Assembly: GCA_016929065.1 (NCBI GenBank)
Contig: JAFGJO010000024.1
Span: 1-64,000, forward strand
Source of the DNA: Spirochaetales bacterium
Lineage (GTDB): Bacteria; Spirochaetota; Spirochaetia; SZUA-6; RPPD01
DNA length: 64,000 nucleotides
Direction of reading: 5' to 3'
In this document: positions 15,614 through 24,570 of the stretch, piece by piece
How the letters are laid out: each line of letters opens with the position of its first letter
How positions within the stretch are numbered: the stretch's first letter is position 1
Made by a program: the position numbers and the translations under genes
The notes under the pieces: model-generated
The model's database searches: none
Told to the model about the DNA's origin: nothing
The model's input: only the letters and a program-made list of their open reading frames with translations

Positions 15614-16861
15614 ATGGCAAAGGATTTTAAAGCGCAATACAAAACAATTGTCACAGATCATTTTCCGAAAGAATTCGAGATCACATTCAGGGATAACGGA
15701 AAAAAACAGACGCTCTCTTACGAAAAAGTATTATGGAATATCGAAAACGAAAGCCTGGGACTACGCTACGGCGAGAATCCAAGTCAGGAAGCAGTACTCT
15801 ACAGGCTCGTGAACGGAAACCTGTCACTCGGTGATGTTGAGTTTATTCTCCCGGGAAAATATCTTGTTTCAGATGTAGAACTGCTGCAGTCTGGCAAGCA
15901 TCCGGGAAAGATAAATATCACCGATGCGGACAGTGCCCTCGGCATTTTGAAATTTCTGCACGATACTCCGGGTGTTGTCATCGTGAAACACAACAATCCC
16001 AGCGGCGCTGCAAAGGCGGCAACCCTGGATGAAGCGTTTGAAAAGGCATATCTTGGGGACAGAATTGCCGCATTCGGGGGAGCGGTTGCCTGCAACCGGC
16101 CGGTAGATATTCTCACCGCCGACAAGATCATGTCAGAATATTTTGAAGTCGTGGTTGCCCCCGATTTTGAAGAGGGTGTCCTTGAAAAGTTTCAGCAGAA
16201 AAAGAATCTGCGTGTCATGAGGATTAAAAATATCGCAAAACTGAATGAGTTTTCTCATCAGCGGTTCATTGATTTCAAATCACTGCAGGATGGGGGCATT
16301 ATTGCACAAACATCATTCATTCCCGAGGCGATTTCAAAAGATAAAATGATACCGGCAGCTGCAACCTATAAAGGGGCTGAATACAATATTAAACGTCTTC
16401 CAACAGACAAGGAATACGAAGACCTGGTTTTCGGCTGGATCGTTGAATCGGGGGTTACCAGTAACTCTGTCCTGTATGTAAAAGACGGTGCGACCGTCGG
16501 TATCGGAACCGGCGAACAGGACCGTGTCGGTGTGGCGGAAATTGCACGGGACAAAGCATATAAAAAATGCGGTGAGCGGCTGGCATTTTTACGGTTCAGC
16601 AAGCGGTATGCAGAACTGACCAATACAGAAAAACAGGATGTTGATACAGAAATATCAGAGACCAACGGCGGGCTCAAGGGAAGTGTCATGATCTCTGATG
16701 CTTTTTTTCCCTTCCGGGACGGTGCGGATGTGGGCATCAAGGAAGGGGTGACCGCGATTGTTCAGCCCGGCGGAGCAATTCGTGATTTTGAAAGCATTGA
16801 AGCGTGCAACGAAGCGAATGTCGCCATGGTTTTTACCGGCGAGCGGAGCTTCAAGCATTAA
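15614..16861 (+). CDS. purH: AICAR transformylase (C-terminal half of PurH as a separate protein)
   Basis: 415 residues corresponding to the folate-dependent formyltransferase domain, which transfers a formyl group from 10-formyl-tetrahydrofolate to AICAR. Landmarks: LRYGENPSQEAVLYR, VVIVKHNNPSGAA with the catalytic Lys-His pair, IAAFGGAVACNRPVD, TVGIGTGEQDRVGVAEIA, and the ending GSVMISDAFFPFRDG … AIVQPGGAIRD. AAAGGA lies eight bases before the ATG. It begins with an N-terminal extension of about 40 residues absent from the corresponding part of fused PurH, compatible with an independent protein. It follows the cyclohydrolase gene in the same direction. Confidence 0.9.
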   Translation: MAKDFKAQYKTIVTDHFPKEFEITFRDNGKKQTLSYEKVLWNIENESLGLRYGENPSQEAVLYRLVNGNLSLGDVEFILPGKYLVSDVELLQSGKHPGKINITDADSALGILKFLHDTPGVVIVKHNNPSGAAKAATLDEAFEKAYLGDRIAAFGGAVACNRPVDILTADKIMSEYFEVVVAPDFEEGVLEKFQQKKNLRVMRIKNIAKLNEFSHQRFIDFKSLQDGGIIAQTSFIPEAISKDKMIPAAATYKGAEYNIKRLPTDKEYEDLVFGWIVESGVTSNSVLYVKDGATVGIGTGEQDRVGVAEIARDKAYKKCGERLAFLRFSKRYAELTNTEKQDVDTEISETNGGLKGSVMISDAFFPFRDGADVGIKEGVTAIVQPGGAIRDFESIEACNEANVAMVFTGERSFKH

Positions 16862-16904
16862 TAATTTAATTCATGGAAATTGCCGGGTGAAAGGTTAATT
16901 TCAG

Positions 16905-16933
16905 TTGACAAACGACAACGGCTTTGCTACATT
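16905..16933 (+). promoter_or_regulatory. tRNA operon promoter
   Basis: TTGACA (16905-16910) and TACATT (16928-16933) with 17-base spacing, 14 bases before the first tRNA base. A consensus -35 box is typical of stable-RNA genes. Confidence 0.7.
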
Positions 16934-16946
16934 ACTTTTAGTTTAT

Positions 16947-17017
16947 TTCCCGGTAGTGTAATGGTAGCACCACAGACTCTGGATCTGTTCGTGGGGGTTC
17001 AAGTCCTCCCCGGGAAG
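16947..17017 (+). tRNA. tRNA-Gln (anticodon CTG)
   Basis: Acceptor stem TTCCCGG/CCGGGAA, discriminator G, anticodon stem ACAGA/TCTGT with loop CTCTGGA, anticodon at 16979-16981, and a T arm with GGTTCAAGTCC. 71 bases. CCA is not encoded. Confidence 0.9.
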
Positions 17018-17025
17018 ATATGCCA

Positions 17026-17096
17026 GGCCCCTTCGTCTATCGGTAGGACGGGAGATTCTCATTCTTCAAAGAGGGGTTCAACTCCCCTAGGGGCTA
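17026..17096 (+). tRNA. tRNA-Glu (anticodon CTC)
   Basis: Acceptor GGCCCCT pairs with AGGGGCT (G:U at the end), anticodon stem GGAGA/TCTTC with loop TTCTCAT, anticodon at 17058-17060, and T stem AGGGG/CCCCT. 71 bases, no encoded CCA. It lies eight bases after tRNA-Gln and shares its promoter. Confidence 0.88.
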
Positions 17097-17098
17097 TC

Positions 17099-17147
17099 GG
17101 GGCTGTCTTGAAAAGTAAAGATTACTTTCCGGACACCCCCTTTTTTT
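17099..17147 (+). terminator. Rho-independent terminator between the tRNA pair and carA
   Basis: GGGGCTGTC…AGTAA pairs with TTACT…GGACA-CCCC, followed by seven T. It ends only 16 bases before the carA start, so it either ends the tRNA transcript or attenuates read-through into carAB. Confidence 0.8.
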
Positions 17148-17162
17148 GGATAGAGATAAATT

Positions 17163-18323
17163 ATGAAGATTGAAAACCTCAGCTTTTTATGTTTGGATGA
17201 CGGCACAACCTTTTCGGGATCATGGTTTGGAAACGAACCCCCGGCAGCGGCAGAGCTGGCTTCGGCGTCAAACAGTGAATCGCCGGCAGGCGAGGTTATC
17301 TTCAATACGGGAATGGCAGGGTACCAGGCCATTTTTACCGATCCTTCCTATTCCGGACAAATTCTTGTCATGACGTATCCTCACATTGGAAACTACGGGA
17401 CAACCGATGAATGGTCGGAATCCGGTCCCGAGGCAGAAACACGAAAAATGATCAAGGCTCAGGCAGTGGTGCTGCGAAGTCTGTATAAAGGCCCTGTACC
17501 CCGCGGCAGACAGACACTTCCCGAATTCCTTAAAAAAAATAAAGTATCCGGGATTACTGAGGTTGATACAAGAAGACTCACGCTGCATCTTCGAGACAAG
17601 GGAAACCAGAACGGAATCATTGTCCGGGCCAAAGAGGGAACAACCGATCTTTCCAAAGATGAGAAACAGGCAGTACAGCAGTTTCTGTCAAAATTACCAG
17701 GCATGGTAGGACGGGATCTTGTCTCTGAGGTCGGCACAGACCAGGCGGTTGTCTTTAACAAAGAAGGATCGCCGAATATCTGCCTGATTGACTGTGGCGT
17801 AAAGGCCAATATTATCCGTGAATTACTGGCCCTCAAGTGCAAAGTAAGCGTGGTTCCTTCGACATTCACCGGTCAGGATATTCTCTCCCTGCATCCGGAA
17901 GGGGTACTTTTTTCGAACGGGCCGGGCGATCCTGCAGTGCTGTCGCACTTGATTGATACTGCAAAAGAATTAATCGGAAAAAAACCGTTATTTGGAATTT
18001 GTCTGGGACACCAGATTTTGTCGCTTGCGCTGGGGGCGAAGACGTTCAAAATGAAGTTCGGCCACCATGGAGTGAATCATCCGGTGCGGGATGAGAGAAC
18101 ACGGAGAGTGCTCATCACCTCCCAAAACCATGGATTCGGTGTTGATGAAAAATCATTATCCTCTGATATTGATGTGCTTTTCCGGAATGTTAATGACAAC
18201 ACAATCGAAGGAATCATTCATAAAAAACTTCCGATTCTTACCGCACAGTTTCATCCGGAAGCAGCACCCGGGCCAAAAGATTCTTTATGGATTTTCAGGG
18301 AATTTCTTGAAAAAATAGGCTGA
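17163..18323 (+). CDS. carA: Carbamoyl-phosphate synthase, glutaminase (small) subunit
   Basis: 386 residues. It hydrolyses glutamine and passes ammonia through a tunnel to CarB for carbamoyl phosphate, the precursor of pyrimidines and arginine. The N-terminal CPSase small domain shows GEVIFNTGMAGYQ and TYPHIGNYG. The C-terminal class I amidotransferase domain has nucleophile Cys280 in FGICLGHQ, then KFGHHGVNHPV and the His-Glu pair in QFHPEA. No clear ribosome-binding site is visible before the ATG. It is 87 bases upstream of carB, with which it forms one unit. No promoter fits between the terminator at 17099-17147 and the start. Confidence 0.97.
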   Translation: MKIENLSFLCLDDGTTFSGSWFGNEPPAAAELASASNSESPAGEVIFNTGMAGYQAIFTDPSYSGQILVMTYPHIGNYGTTDEWSESGPEAETRKMIKAQAVVLRSLYKGPVPRGRQTLPEFLKKNKVSGITEVDTRRLTLHLRDKGNQNGIIVRAKEGTTDLSKDEKQAVQQFLSKLPGMVGRDLVSEVGTDQAVVFNKEGSPNICLIDCGVKANIIRELLALKCKVSVVPSTFTGQDILSLHPEGVLFSNGPGDPAVLSHLIDTAKELIGKKPLFGICLGHQILSLALGAKTFKMKFGHHGVNHPVRDERTRRVLITSQNHGFGVDEKSLSSDIDVLFRNVNDNTIEGIIHKKLPILTAQFHPEAAPGPKDSLWIFREFLEKIG

Positions 18324-18410
18324 TACGTATTGTTTTGTAGACAATGTAAAGTTTTTATTTATCTTTTTTCCGGATTAATTAAATGAATATACCTGAAGGA
18401 GTTGAATCGA

Positions 18411-21400
18411 ATGCCAGCCCGAAAAGATATTGAACGGATACTCATTATCGGATCAGGGCCGATAGTTATTGGACAGGCGTGCGAATTTGACTATTCCGGA
18501 ACTCAAGCTGTACGGGTTTTAAAGGAAGAAGGATACAAGGTCATCCTTGCCAACCCGAATCCTGCAACGGTGATGACCACTCCCGGTATTGCCGACCGCG
18601 TCTACATGGAACCGCTCAAAGTTGAATATATGGAACAGATCATCCGGCATGAACGGCCGGATGTCATTTTACCCACTATGGGCGGCCAGACTGCTCTTAA
18701 TCTTACCCTCAAATTGTATGACGAAGGAATTCTTGCCCGCTACGGCGTGGAAATAATCGGCGCCAATATCGATGCGATCCGCAAGGCAGAGGACCGCGGG
18801 CTTTTCAAGGAAGTGGTGACCGGAATCGGGCTTGAAGTGCCGCGGTCAATCATGACCAAAACCCTGGAGGGGGCAAAAGAATTTGTCAAAGAGGCGGGAC
18901 TCCCCATTATTATACGCCCCAGTTTCACACTCGGCGGGCAGGGCGGCAGTATTGCCTATACCCATGAAGAACTTGACGAACTGGTGCTCCGCGCGCTGAT
19001 GGAAAGTCCGGTCGGTGAAGCCCTGATCGAAGAATCACTCATCGGATGGAAAGAATTCGAGCTCGAGGTGATGCGCGACCGTATGGACAATGCAATGGTC
19101 GTCTGTTCGATCGAAAACATGGACCCCATGGGCGTTCATACCGGTGATAGTATAACAGTCGCACCTGTCCAGACACTTTCCGATTTCGAATATCAACATA
19201 TGAGAACTGCTTCCCTGGAAATACTCCGGGCTATCGGGGTGGACTGCGGCGGATCAAACGTACAGTTCGCGGTAAAACCGGATACCGGACGCATGATTGT
19301 GGTTGAAATGAATCCGCGTGTTTCCCGGTCATCTGCCCTGGCAAGCAAGGCAACCGGGTTTCCGATCGCGCGCTGTTCTGCGCGGCTTGCAGTGGGCTAC
19401 ACGCTCGATGAAATCATCAATGAAATTACCGGGAAAACATATTCCTGTTTTGAACCGACCCTTGACTACTGTGTCGTGAAAGTCCCCCGTTTTGAACTGG
19501 AGAAATTTCCTCTTAACTATGACCTGCTGGGGACACAGATGAAATCCGTGGGTGAATCCATGGCAATCGGCCGCAGCTTTATCGAGGCGTTCAACAAGGC
19601 GATTCGGGCGGCAGAACTTGGGTATGAGGGGCTTGAAAAACTGAAAGGCATTTCAGAAGACAAATTTCAGAAAATTCTCACGACGCAGCATCCGCTGCGT
19701 GTCTTTGCGGTCTACGAGGTCCTCAAAGAGAAGGGCAAAGCCGCGATTGATGACCTGTATAAAAAGACCGCTTATGACCCTTGGTTTCTGCATGAAATTG
19801 CGGAATATACCGAATTCGAAAAAAAGCTTGAAGCAGAGGGCCCGGAGAGGGAAATACTGTACCAGGCAAAACGTCTGGGAATGTCCGATAAAAAAATAGC
19901 ACAGTTTACCGGCAAAACAACAGAGGATATTGAAAACCTCCGTGAAAAAGAAAATATTTTTTCAACCTATCATTTTGTAGACACCTGTGCCGGTGAATTC
20001 GAGGCGAGCACTCCGTATTTTTATTCCACATTCGGTGAAATTGATGAGGGCGGAAGGATTGGTGAAAAAGCTGTCTGCATTCTGGCCAGTGGACCAAACC
20101 GGATCGGGCAGGGGCTGGAATTTGATACCTGCTGCACACTCACCTCTATCGCGTACAGAAATCATAATGTAAAGACCATCATCATCAATTCAAATCCCGA
20201 GACTGTTTCAACCGACTTTAATGTCTCTGACCGGCTGTATATAGAGCCGCTGGTGCTCGAAAGTGTCAAGGAAGTGATCCGTAAAGAAAAAGTAAAAAAG
20301 GTGATTGTCCAGCTCGGCGGACAAACGGCGTTGAATATGGCCGAACCGCTTGAGCAGTGGGGTGCAGAAATTGTCGGGACCCCGATGGCGAGCATCATGG
20401 CAGCAGAGGACCGAAAACTCTTTGCCGAACTGGTAAAAAAGCTCGATCTTCGCCAGCCGGATAATCGGACAGCCTTCAGCGCAAAAGAAGTGATGTCCTT
20501 TGCAGCGGAAATAGGATATCCAATACTGCTTCGTCCGTCTTTTGTCCTCGGCGGCCGGAGTATGTTCATCGCTTTTGAAGAAAATGAACTTTCAGATTAC
20601 CTCGAAAACCGGATACGGGTGAGCAAAGAAACACCAGTCCTTGTGGATAAATTTCTTGAGGATGCGTTTGAATATGATATCGATGCGATAGCAGACGGCA
20701 AGAATGTCTATGTTGCCGGCATTATGCAGCATATCGAGGCTGCCGGTATCCATTCGGGTGATTCGGCCTGTGTATTCCCCCCCTTCAAGTCTGAACCTGA
20801 AATTATTGAAGAGATGATCGATACGACCCGAAAGATTGCACTGGAGCTACAGGTAAACGGTTTTCTTAATATACAGTACGCAGTAAAAGGCGGCATACTG
20901 TATGTACTGGAAGTCAATCCCCGTGCATCGCGGACAATTCCCTTTCTGGCCAAGGCCTCCGGCGTGAACCTTATCGATACTGCTGTCCGAATTTGGGAAG
21001 GCGAAGATTTAAAATCGCAAAAACTTACCGGTGTCGGCTCGTGCAAAACAGGCTGGGCGGTTAAGGAAGCGGTGTTTTCTTTCGACCGTTTTCACAACCT
21101 TGACCCGATTTTGGGCCCGGAAATGAAATCGACAGGTGAGGTGATCGGAACCGGCCAGACATTCGGAGAAGCATTCGCCAAGGCGCAGACCTCTTCGGGG
21201 ACCATCCTGCCGAAGACCGGGCGTGTGTTCGTATCCGTTCATGACCAGGATAAAAATTCGGTGCTTCCGATTGTACGGGAACTCCAGGAGCTTGGTTTTA
21301 CCATCGCCGCGACCCGGGGGACGGCCGAGTTTTTCTTTGATAATGATATTTTTCCCGAGGTCATTTTAAAAGTGCACGAAGGCCGGCCGAATATCATCGA

Positions 21401-21596
21401 CCACATGCGCAGCGGCCGAATCTCGCTTCTGATTAACACACCGCTCGGGCGATTCTCCCAGAAAGGTGATGAAGAAATCCGCATCGAGGCAGTGCGCAGA
21501 AAAATACCCTACACAACCACCATTTCCGCCGCGCTTGCCGCAGTTGAGGGAATCCGGTATCTCAAGAAAGAAGAAATTGAAGTACGGGCATTGTAA
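18411..21596 (+). CDS. carB: Carbamoyl-phosphate synthase, large subunit
   Basis: 1061 residues, the usual length. Two homologous ATP-grasp halves follow each other: the first (from [20 protein letters not shown]) phosphorylates bicarbonate, the second (from [19 protein letters not shown]) phosphorylates carbamate. Each carries [11 protein letters not shown]- or [11 protein letters not shown]-type and GGQTALN motifs. The C-terminal MGS-like domain (from about residue 930) is the usual allosteric region. The ATG at 18411 has GAAGGAG nine bases upstream and is preferred to the in-frame TTG at 18402. It pairs with CarA. Confidence 0.97.
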   Translation: MPARKDIERILIIGSGPIVIGQACEFDYSGTQAVRVLKEEGYKVILANPNPATVMTTPGIADRVYMEPLKVEYMEQIIRHERPDVILPTMGGQTALNLTLKLYDEGILARYGVEIIGANIDAIRKAEDRGLFKEVVTGIGLEVPRSIMTKTLEGAKEFVKEAGLPIIIRPSFTLGGQGGSIAYTHEELDELVLRALMESPVGEALIEESLIGWKEFELEVMRDRMDNAMVVCSIENMDPMGVHTGDSITVAPVQTLSDFEYQHMRTASLEILRAIGVDCGGSNVQFAVKPDTGRMIVVEMNPRVSRSSALASKATGFPIARCSARLAVGYTLDEIINEITGKTYSCFEPTLDYCVVKVPRFELEKFPLNYDLLGTQMKSVGESMAIGRSFIEAFNKAIRAAELGYEGLEKLKGISEDKFQKILTTQHPLRVFAVYEVLKEKGKAAIDDLYKKTAYDPWFLHEIAEYTEFEKKLEAEGPEREILYQAKRLGMSDKKIAQFTGKTTEDIENLREKENIFSTYHFVDTCAGEFEASTPYFYSTFGEIDEGGRIGEKAVCILASGPNRIGQGLEFDTCCTLTSIAYRNHNVKTIIINSNPETVSTDFNVSDRLYIEPLVLESVKEVIRKEKVKKVIVQLGGQTALNMAEPLEQWGAEIVGTPMASIMAAEDRKLFAELVKKLDLRQPDNRTAFSAKEVMSFAAEIGYPILLRPSFVLGGRSMFIAFEENELSDYLENRIRVSKETPVLVDKFLEDAFEYDIDAIADGKNVYVAGIMQHIEAAGIHSGDSACVFPPFKSEPEIIEEMIDTTRKIALELQVNGFLNIQYAVKGGILYVLEVNPRASRTIPFLAKASGVNLIDTAVRIWEGEDLKSQKLTGVGSCKTGWAVKEAVFSFDRFHNLDPILGPEMKSTGEVIGTGQTFGEAFAKAQTSSGTILPKTGRVFVSVHDQDKNSVLPIVRELQELGFTIAATRGTAEFFFDNDIFPEVILKVHEGRPNIIDHMRSGRISLLINTPLGRFSQKGDEEIRIEAVRRKIPYTTTISAALAAVEGIRYLKKEEIEVRAL

Positions 21597-21778
21597 CCTG
21601 CATTTCGAAGACGATATGACCAGTAAAGATTCCTGGTGAAAAACGGGATACATACAACACCTTTTTTAGTGATGCTTTTCATCTTTGTGTTTAGTGGCAA
21701 ATGGCGTGGGCCGTTGTCTTTGCAAGGCAAAAATTAATATACCAATATCATGGCGAGCAGTGCAGGAATTATTTTTTT

Positions 21779-21808
21779 TAAACAGGGCGGGCATGTGGCA
21801 CCTGTTTA
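21779..21808. terminator. Hairpin between convergent carB and the BioD-like gene
   Basis: TAAACAGG and CCTGTTTA form an 8-bp stem with a GC-rich 14-base loop. It overlaps the stop codon of the minus-strand gene. Eight T precede it on the plus strand, which would be an A-run for minus transcripts, so as a terminator it is weak in both directions. Confidence 0.4.
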
Positions 21809-22981
21809 GATTTTCACACCGAATGTATCAATAAATTTTTGAAAGTCAAAATACTGTTCAAACAGATATTCTACTTCTTTCAGTTTTGTTTTGTCGTAAA
21901 TCTGCAGTTTTGTATTTTCATATGCATCCAAAACTATTTTTTCTGCAGTTGCCGTATCTTCCTCTACATACACCGCAGGGATTCCAGAATTTCTGATTTC
22001 TGATTCCGTTTCAGGATCAATCGCCGGGCAATCTCCGCATGTCAGCAGAAACCCCGCAATACCGTATCCTGATTCTGTCAGCACCCTGTTATATTCACAA
22101 ATAGTGTTGATTCTGCGGCGTGCATTTGCAGCAATGATAACCAGTGATTGCGGGGAGATATGCTTTTTTACATTCAGGAGTTCGGACGGGAGCGAAACAA
22201 CCTTTATCGAATCACACGGGACTTCCCAGGACGGTTCTTCAATATCGCCGATCGCCTCTGCATTCTTGAAATGGTCATGGATTATTTTCATTGACGGTTG
22301 AGAAAGTACCTCTATCATGGGGAGGAATCCCAGGATGGTAAGGGCCCCCCCGAATGCACCGTATTTGTTATTCAAAAGGTCATCGGTAACAAACTGTTTC
22401 ATGGTGGTGATCTTGTCCGGAATCAGTTTGTTGAAAATAATTCCGCGCACTCTGGCGCGTTTGAAGAGAAAATATGACAGATCCACTTCAAGCATGTCCA
22501 ATGCCTTTCCAATTCCTCCGCCCGACAAAAAAACGATATCTGCATTGATCAGATTTGCAACGTTTGCATTGGAGAGCCCCACGATACTCCCGACACCGGG
22601 ATGTCCCGTTCCTTCGGCGATGATAATTTTTTTATGGTTCAGGCTTTCCATCGAATCGATGATCAGGTTTTCGAGGTTTTGTGTCTTGCTGCGGGAATCG
22701 TCAGAAGAAAGAAAACTCTTGGTAAAGCCCGAGCCTACGCGAACCGGTGAGACTTTGGTCATATCCAGGTCGGGAATGGATGAAAACTCCTGTACAATCC
22801 GGGCATCCTTGTCAATTTTAGATCCGTCGGCGAGGGTCACCAGCTCTTGGCCAACGGGTTTAACGTATCCAAGGTGAATCGGATCCATGTGTTTTCGCAG
22901 CAATGATAAAAGTCCAAGACTGGTGACTGTTTTTCCGGCATGCTGGCGAAACCCGGTGATATAAATAACGAGTGGAGCCAT
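21806..22981 (-). CDS. BioD-like P-loop ATPase with DRTGG domain
   Basis: 391 residues. Residues 1-190 form a dethiobiotin-synthetase-like nucleotide-binding fold: Walker A-type GFRQHAGKT at about 10-18, switch-like EGTGHPGVGS, and ADIVFLSGGGIG. Residues about 230-350 match the DRTGG domain (SLVIIAANARRRI, GIAGFLLTCGDCP, SGIPAVYVEEDTATAEKI). This is the architecture found as the N-terminal regulatory part of long phosphotransacetylases, but the acetyltransferase domain itself is absent. AAGGAG precedes the ATG. It is nine bases after cimA, last gene of the ilv operon, suggesting a role tied to pyruvate or acetyl-CoA supply; that role is inference. Confidence 0.7.
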   Translation of the reverse strand: MAPLVIYITGFRQHAGKTVTSLGLLSLLRKHMDPIHLGYVKPVGQELVTLADGSKIDKDARIVQEFSSIPDLDMTKVSPVRVGSGFTKSFLSSDDSRSKTQNLENLIIDSMESLNHKKIIIAEGTGHPGVGSIVGLSNANVANLINADIVFLSGGGIGKALDMLEVDLSYFLFKRARVRGIIFNKLIPDKITTMKQFVTDDLLNNKYGAFGGALTILGFLPMIEVLSQPSMKIIHDHFKNAEAIGDIEEPSWEVPCDSIKVVSLPSELLNVKKHISPQSLVIIAANARRRINTICEYNRVLTESGYGIAGFLLTCGDCPAIDPETESEIRNSGIPAVYVEEDTATAEKIVLDAYENTKLQIYDKTKLKEVEYLFEQYFDFQKFIDTFGVKI

Positions 22982-22990
22982 ACGCTCTCC

Positions 22991-24562
22991 TTATTCGTCT
23001 TTTACGACAAAATTGTTGTAATAATATTCATAGCTGTCAACCAATGCCTGCCAGGATGCCTCAACGATATTTTCAGAAACACCAACGGTATCCCAGTCAA
23101 GGTTTCCATCAGAAGAGGTGATGAATACACGTACTTTCGCACTGGAGGCTTTCTCCGGGTTTAATACACGTACCCGGTAGTCGGTGAGCTTTATGCCCTC
23201 AATAAACGGATACAGAGGCACCAGTGCGTCCCTGAGAGCGGCATCGAGCGTCTCCACCGGGCCTATCCGAACGGCCGCCCCCATGACTTCTTTTACCTGT
23301 ATTTTTAAAAAAAGGCGTCCGACAGTTTTTGAGGGTGCTTCACCGGATTTATAGGATTCCAGGTGATAATTATTGAGTTCCATAAGCGGTGTATATTTTC
23401 CCAGGGTCTTGCGGATGATCAGGTCAAATGACGCCTCGGCTGCCTCGTATTCAAAACCCTCCTGCTCAAGAGTTTTAAGCTGATTAATGAGATCGCTGAC
23501 GATGTCGGATTTTTTGTCGTAGGTTCCATATTTTGAGAGTTTCTGGACAATTGTCGATTTGCCCGCAAGTTCCGAAAGAATAATCGAGCGTGCATTTCCG
23601 ACCAGAGCTGAATCGATATGTTCCATGAGGTAATCTGCTTTGGCCAGGACATCCACATGCTGTCCTGCCTTGTGGGTAAATGCGGCTTCTCCGACATACG
23701 GCTGGCGCCGGTCAGGGATGATATTCGCTTTTTCCGCGACAAACCGCGACAATGAAGTAAGATGTTTGAGGTTTTCAAAGCAATTAATGCTTCGTTTCAT
23801 TTTCAGGGCAAGATTGGGAATCAGGACGCATAAATTTGCATTTCCGCACCGTTCGCCCCAGCCATTGATTGTCCCCTGGACATGAGCTGCACCATATTCA
23901 ACCGCGATCAGGGTATTTGCTACCGCATTGCCGGTATCATTATGAAAATGGCCGCCGAGCGGGGCAAGTTCTTTTTGCGGGAGCTGTTTGTATATCCCGA
24001 TTACCTCGACGGGGAGTGTTCCTCCGTTGGTATCACACAGGACCAGAAAATCAGCACCGGCATCGGTTCCGGCTTTCAGGACCTCAATGGCATAATCTTT
24101 GTCATCCTTGAAGCCGTCAAAAAAATGCTCAAGATCAAATATCACTTCCCGGCCTTCTTTTTTGAGGGTCGCGATAGAGTCATGAATCATGGCTATATTT
24201 TCTTCAAGGGTAGTTTTCAGTACCTGTGTCACATGCTCTTTCCATGCCTTTCCAACCACGACAACCGCCGGAGTTTCCGCTTCTATCAATGCCGTGATAT
24301 GGGGGTCGGAATGGGCTTTTGAGCCCGGTTTGCGGGTGGATCCGAACGCAACCACTTTTGCATGGGCAAGTTTTTCCTGACGGATCTGGCTGAAAAACTC
24401 GGCTTCTTTTTCATTGGAAAGGGGAAAGCCGCCTTCGATGTAATCGATTTTAAACCCATCCAGTTTGTGGGCAATCTGGAGTTTGTCAGTAAGGGTGTAG
24501 CTTATCCCCATTCCCTGCATCCCGTCCCGCAGTGTGGTGTCGAATATACTTACCTTGTTCAT
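22991..24562 (-). CDS. cimA: (R)-citramalate synthase
   Basis: 523 residues from the ATG at 24562 (AGAGG upstream; the GTG at 24568 overlaps that site). It condenses pyruvate with acetyl-CoA to citramalate, the entry to threonine-independent isoleucine synthesis. The HMGL-like barrel begins SIFDTTLRDGMQGMGI, with IDYIEGGFPLSNEKE and GGHFHNDTGNAVANTL (metal His residues). The C-terminal regulatory LeuA-dimer domain follows at about 390-520. It differs from LeuA by the MQGMGI variant after TLRDG and by GTINGWGERCGNANL. Eight bases separate it from leuA. Confidence 0.92.
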   Translation of the reverse strand: MNKVSIFDTTLRDGMQGMGISYTLTDKLQIAHKLDGFKIDYIEGGFPLSNEKEAEFFSQIRQEKLAHAKVVAFGSTRKPGSKAHSDPHITALIEAETPAVVVVGKAWKEHVTQVLKTTLEENIAMIHDSIATLKKEGREVIFDLEHFFDGFKDDKDYAIEVLKAGTDAGADFLVLCDTNGGTLPVEVIGIYKQLPQKELAPLGGHFHNDTGNAVANTLIAVEYGAAHVQGTINGWGERCGNANLCVLIPNLALKMKRSINCFENLKHLTSLSRFVAEKANIIPDRRQPYVGEAAFTHKAGQHVDVLAKADYLMEHIDSALVGNARSIILSELAGKSTIVQKLSKYGTYDKKSDIVSDLINQLKTLEQEGFEYEAAEASFDLIIRKTLGKYTPLMELNNYHLESYKSGEAPSKTVGRLFLKIQVKEVMGAAVRIGPVETLDAALRDALVPLYPFIEGIKLTDYRVRVLNPEKASSAKVRVFITSSDGNLDWDTVGVSENIVEASWQALVDSYEYYYNNFVVKDE

Positions 24563-24570
24563 AATCACCT

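Noticed and set aside
17099-17147. Third IS end (GGGGCTGTC)
   Set aside because: It forms a long stem with a clean T-run right after tRNA genes, so an ordinary terminator is the simpler reading.
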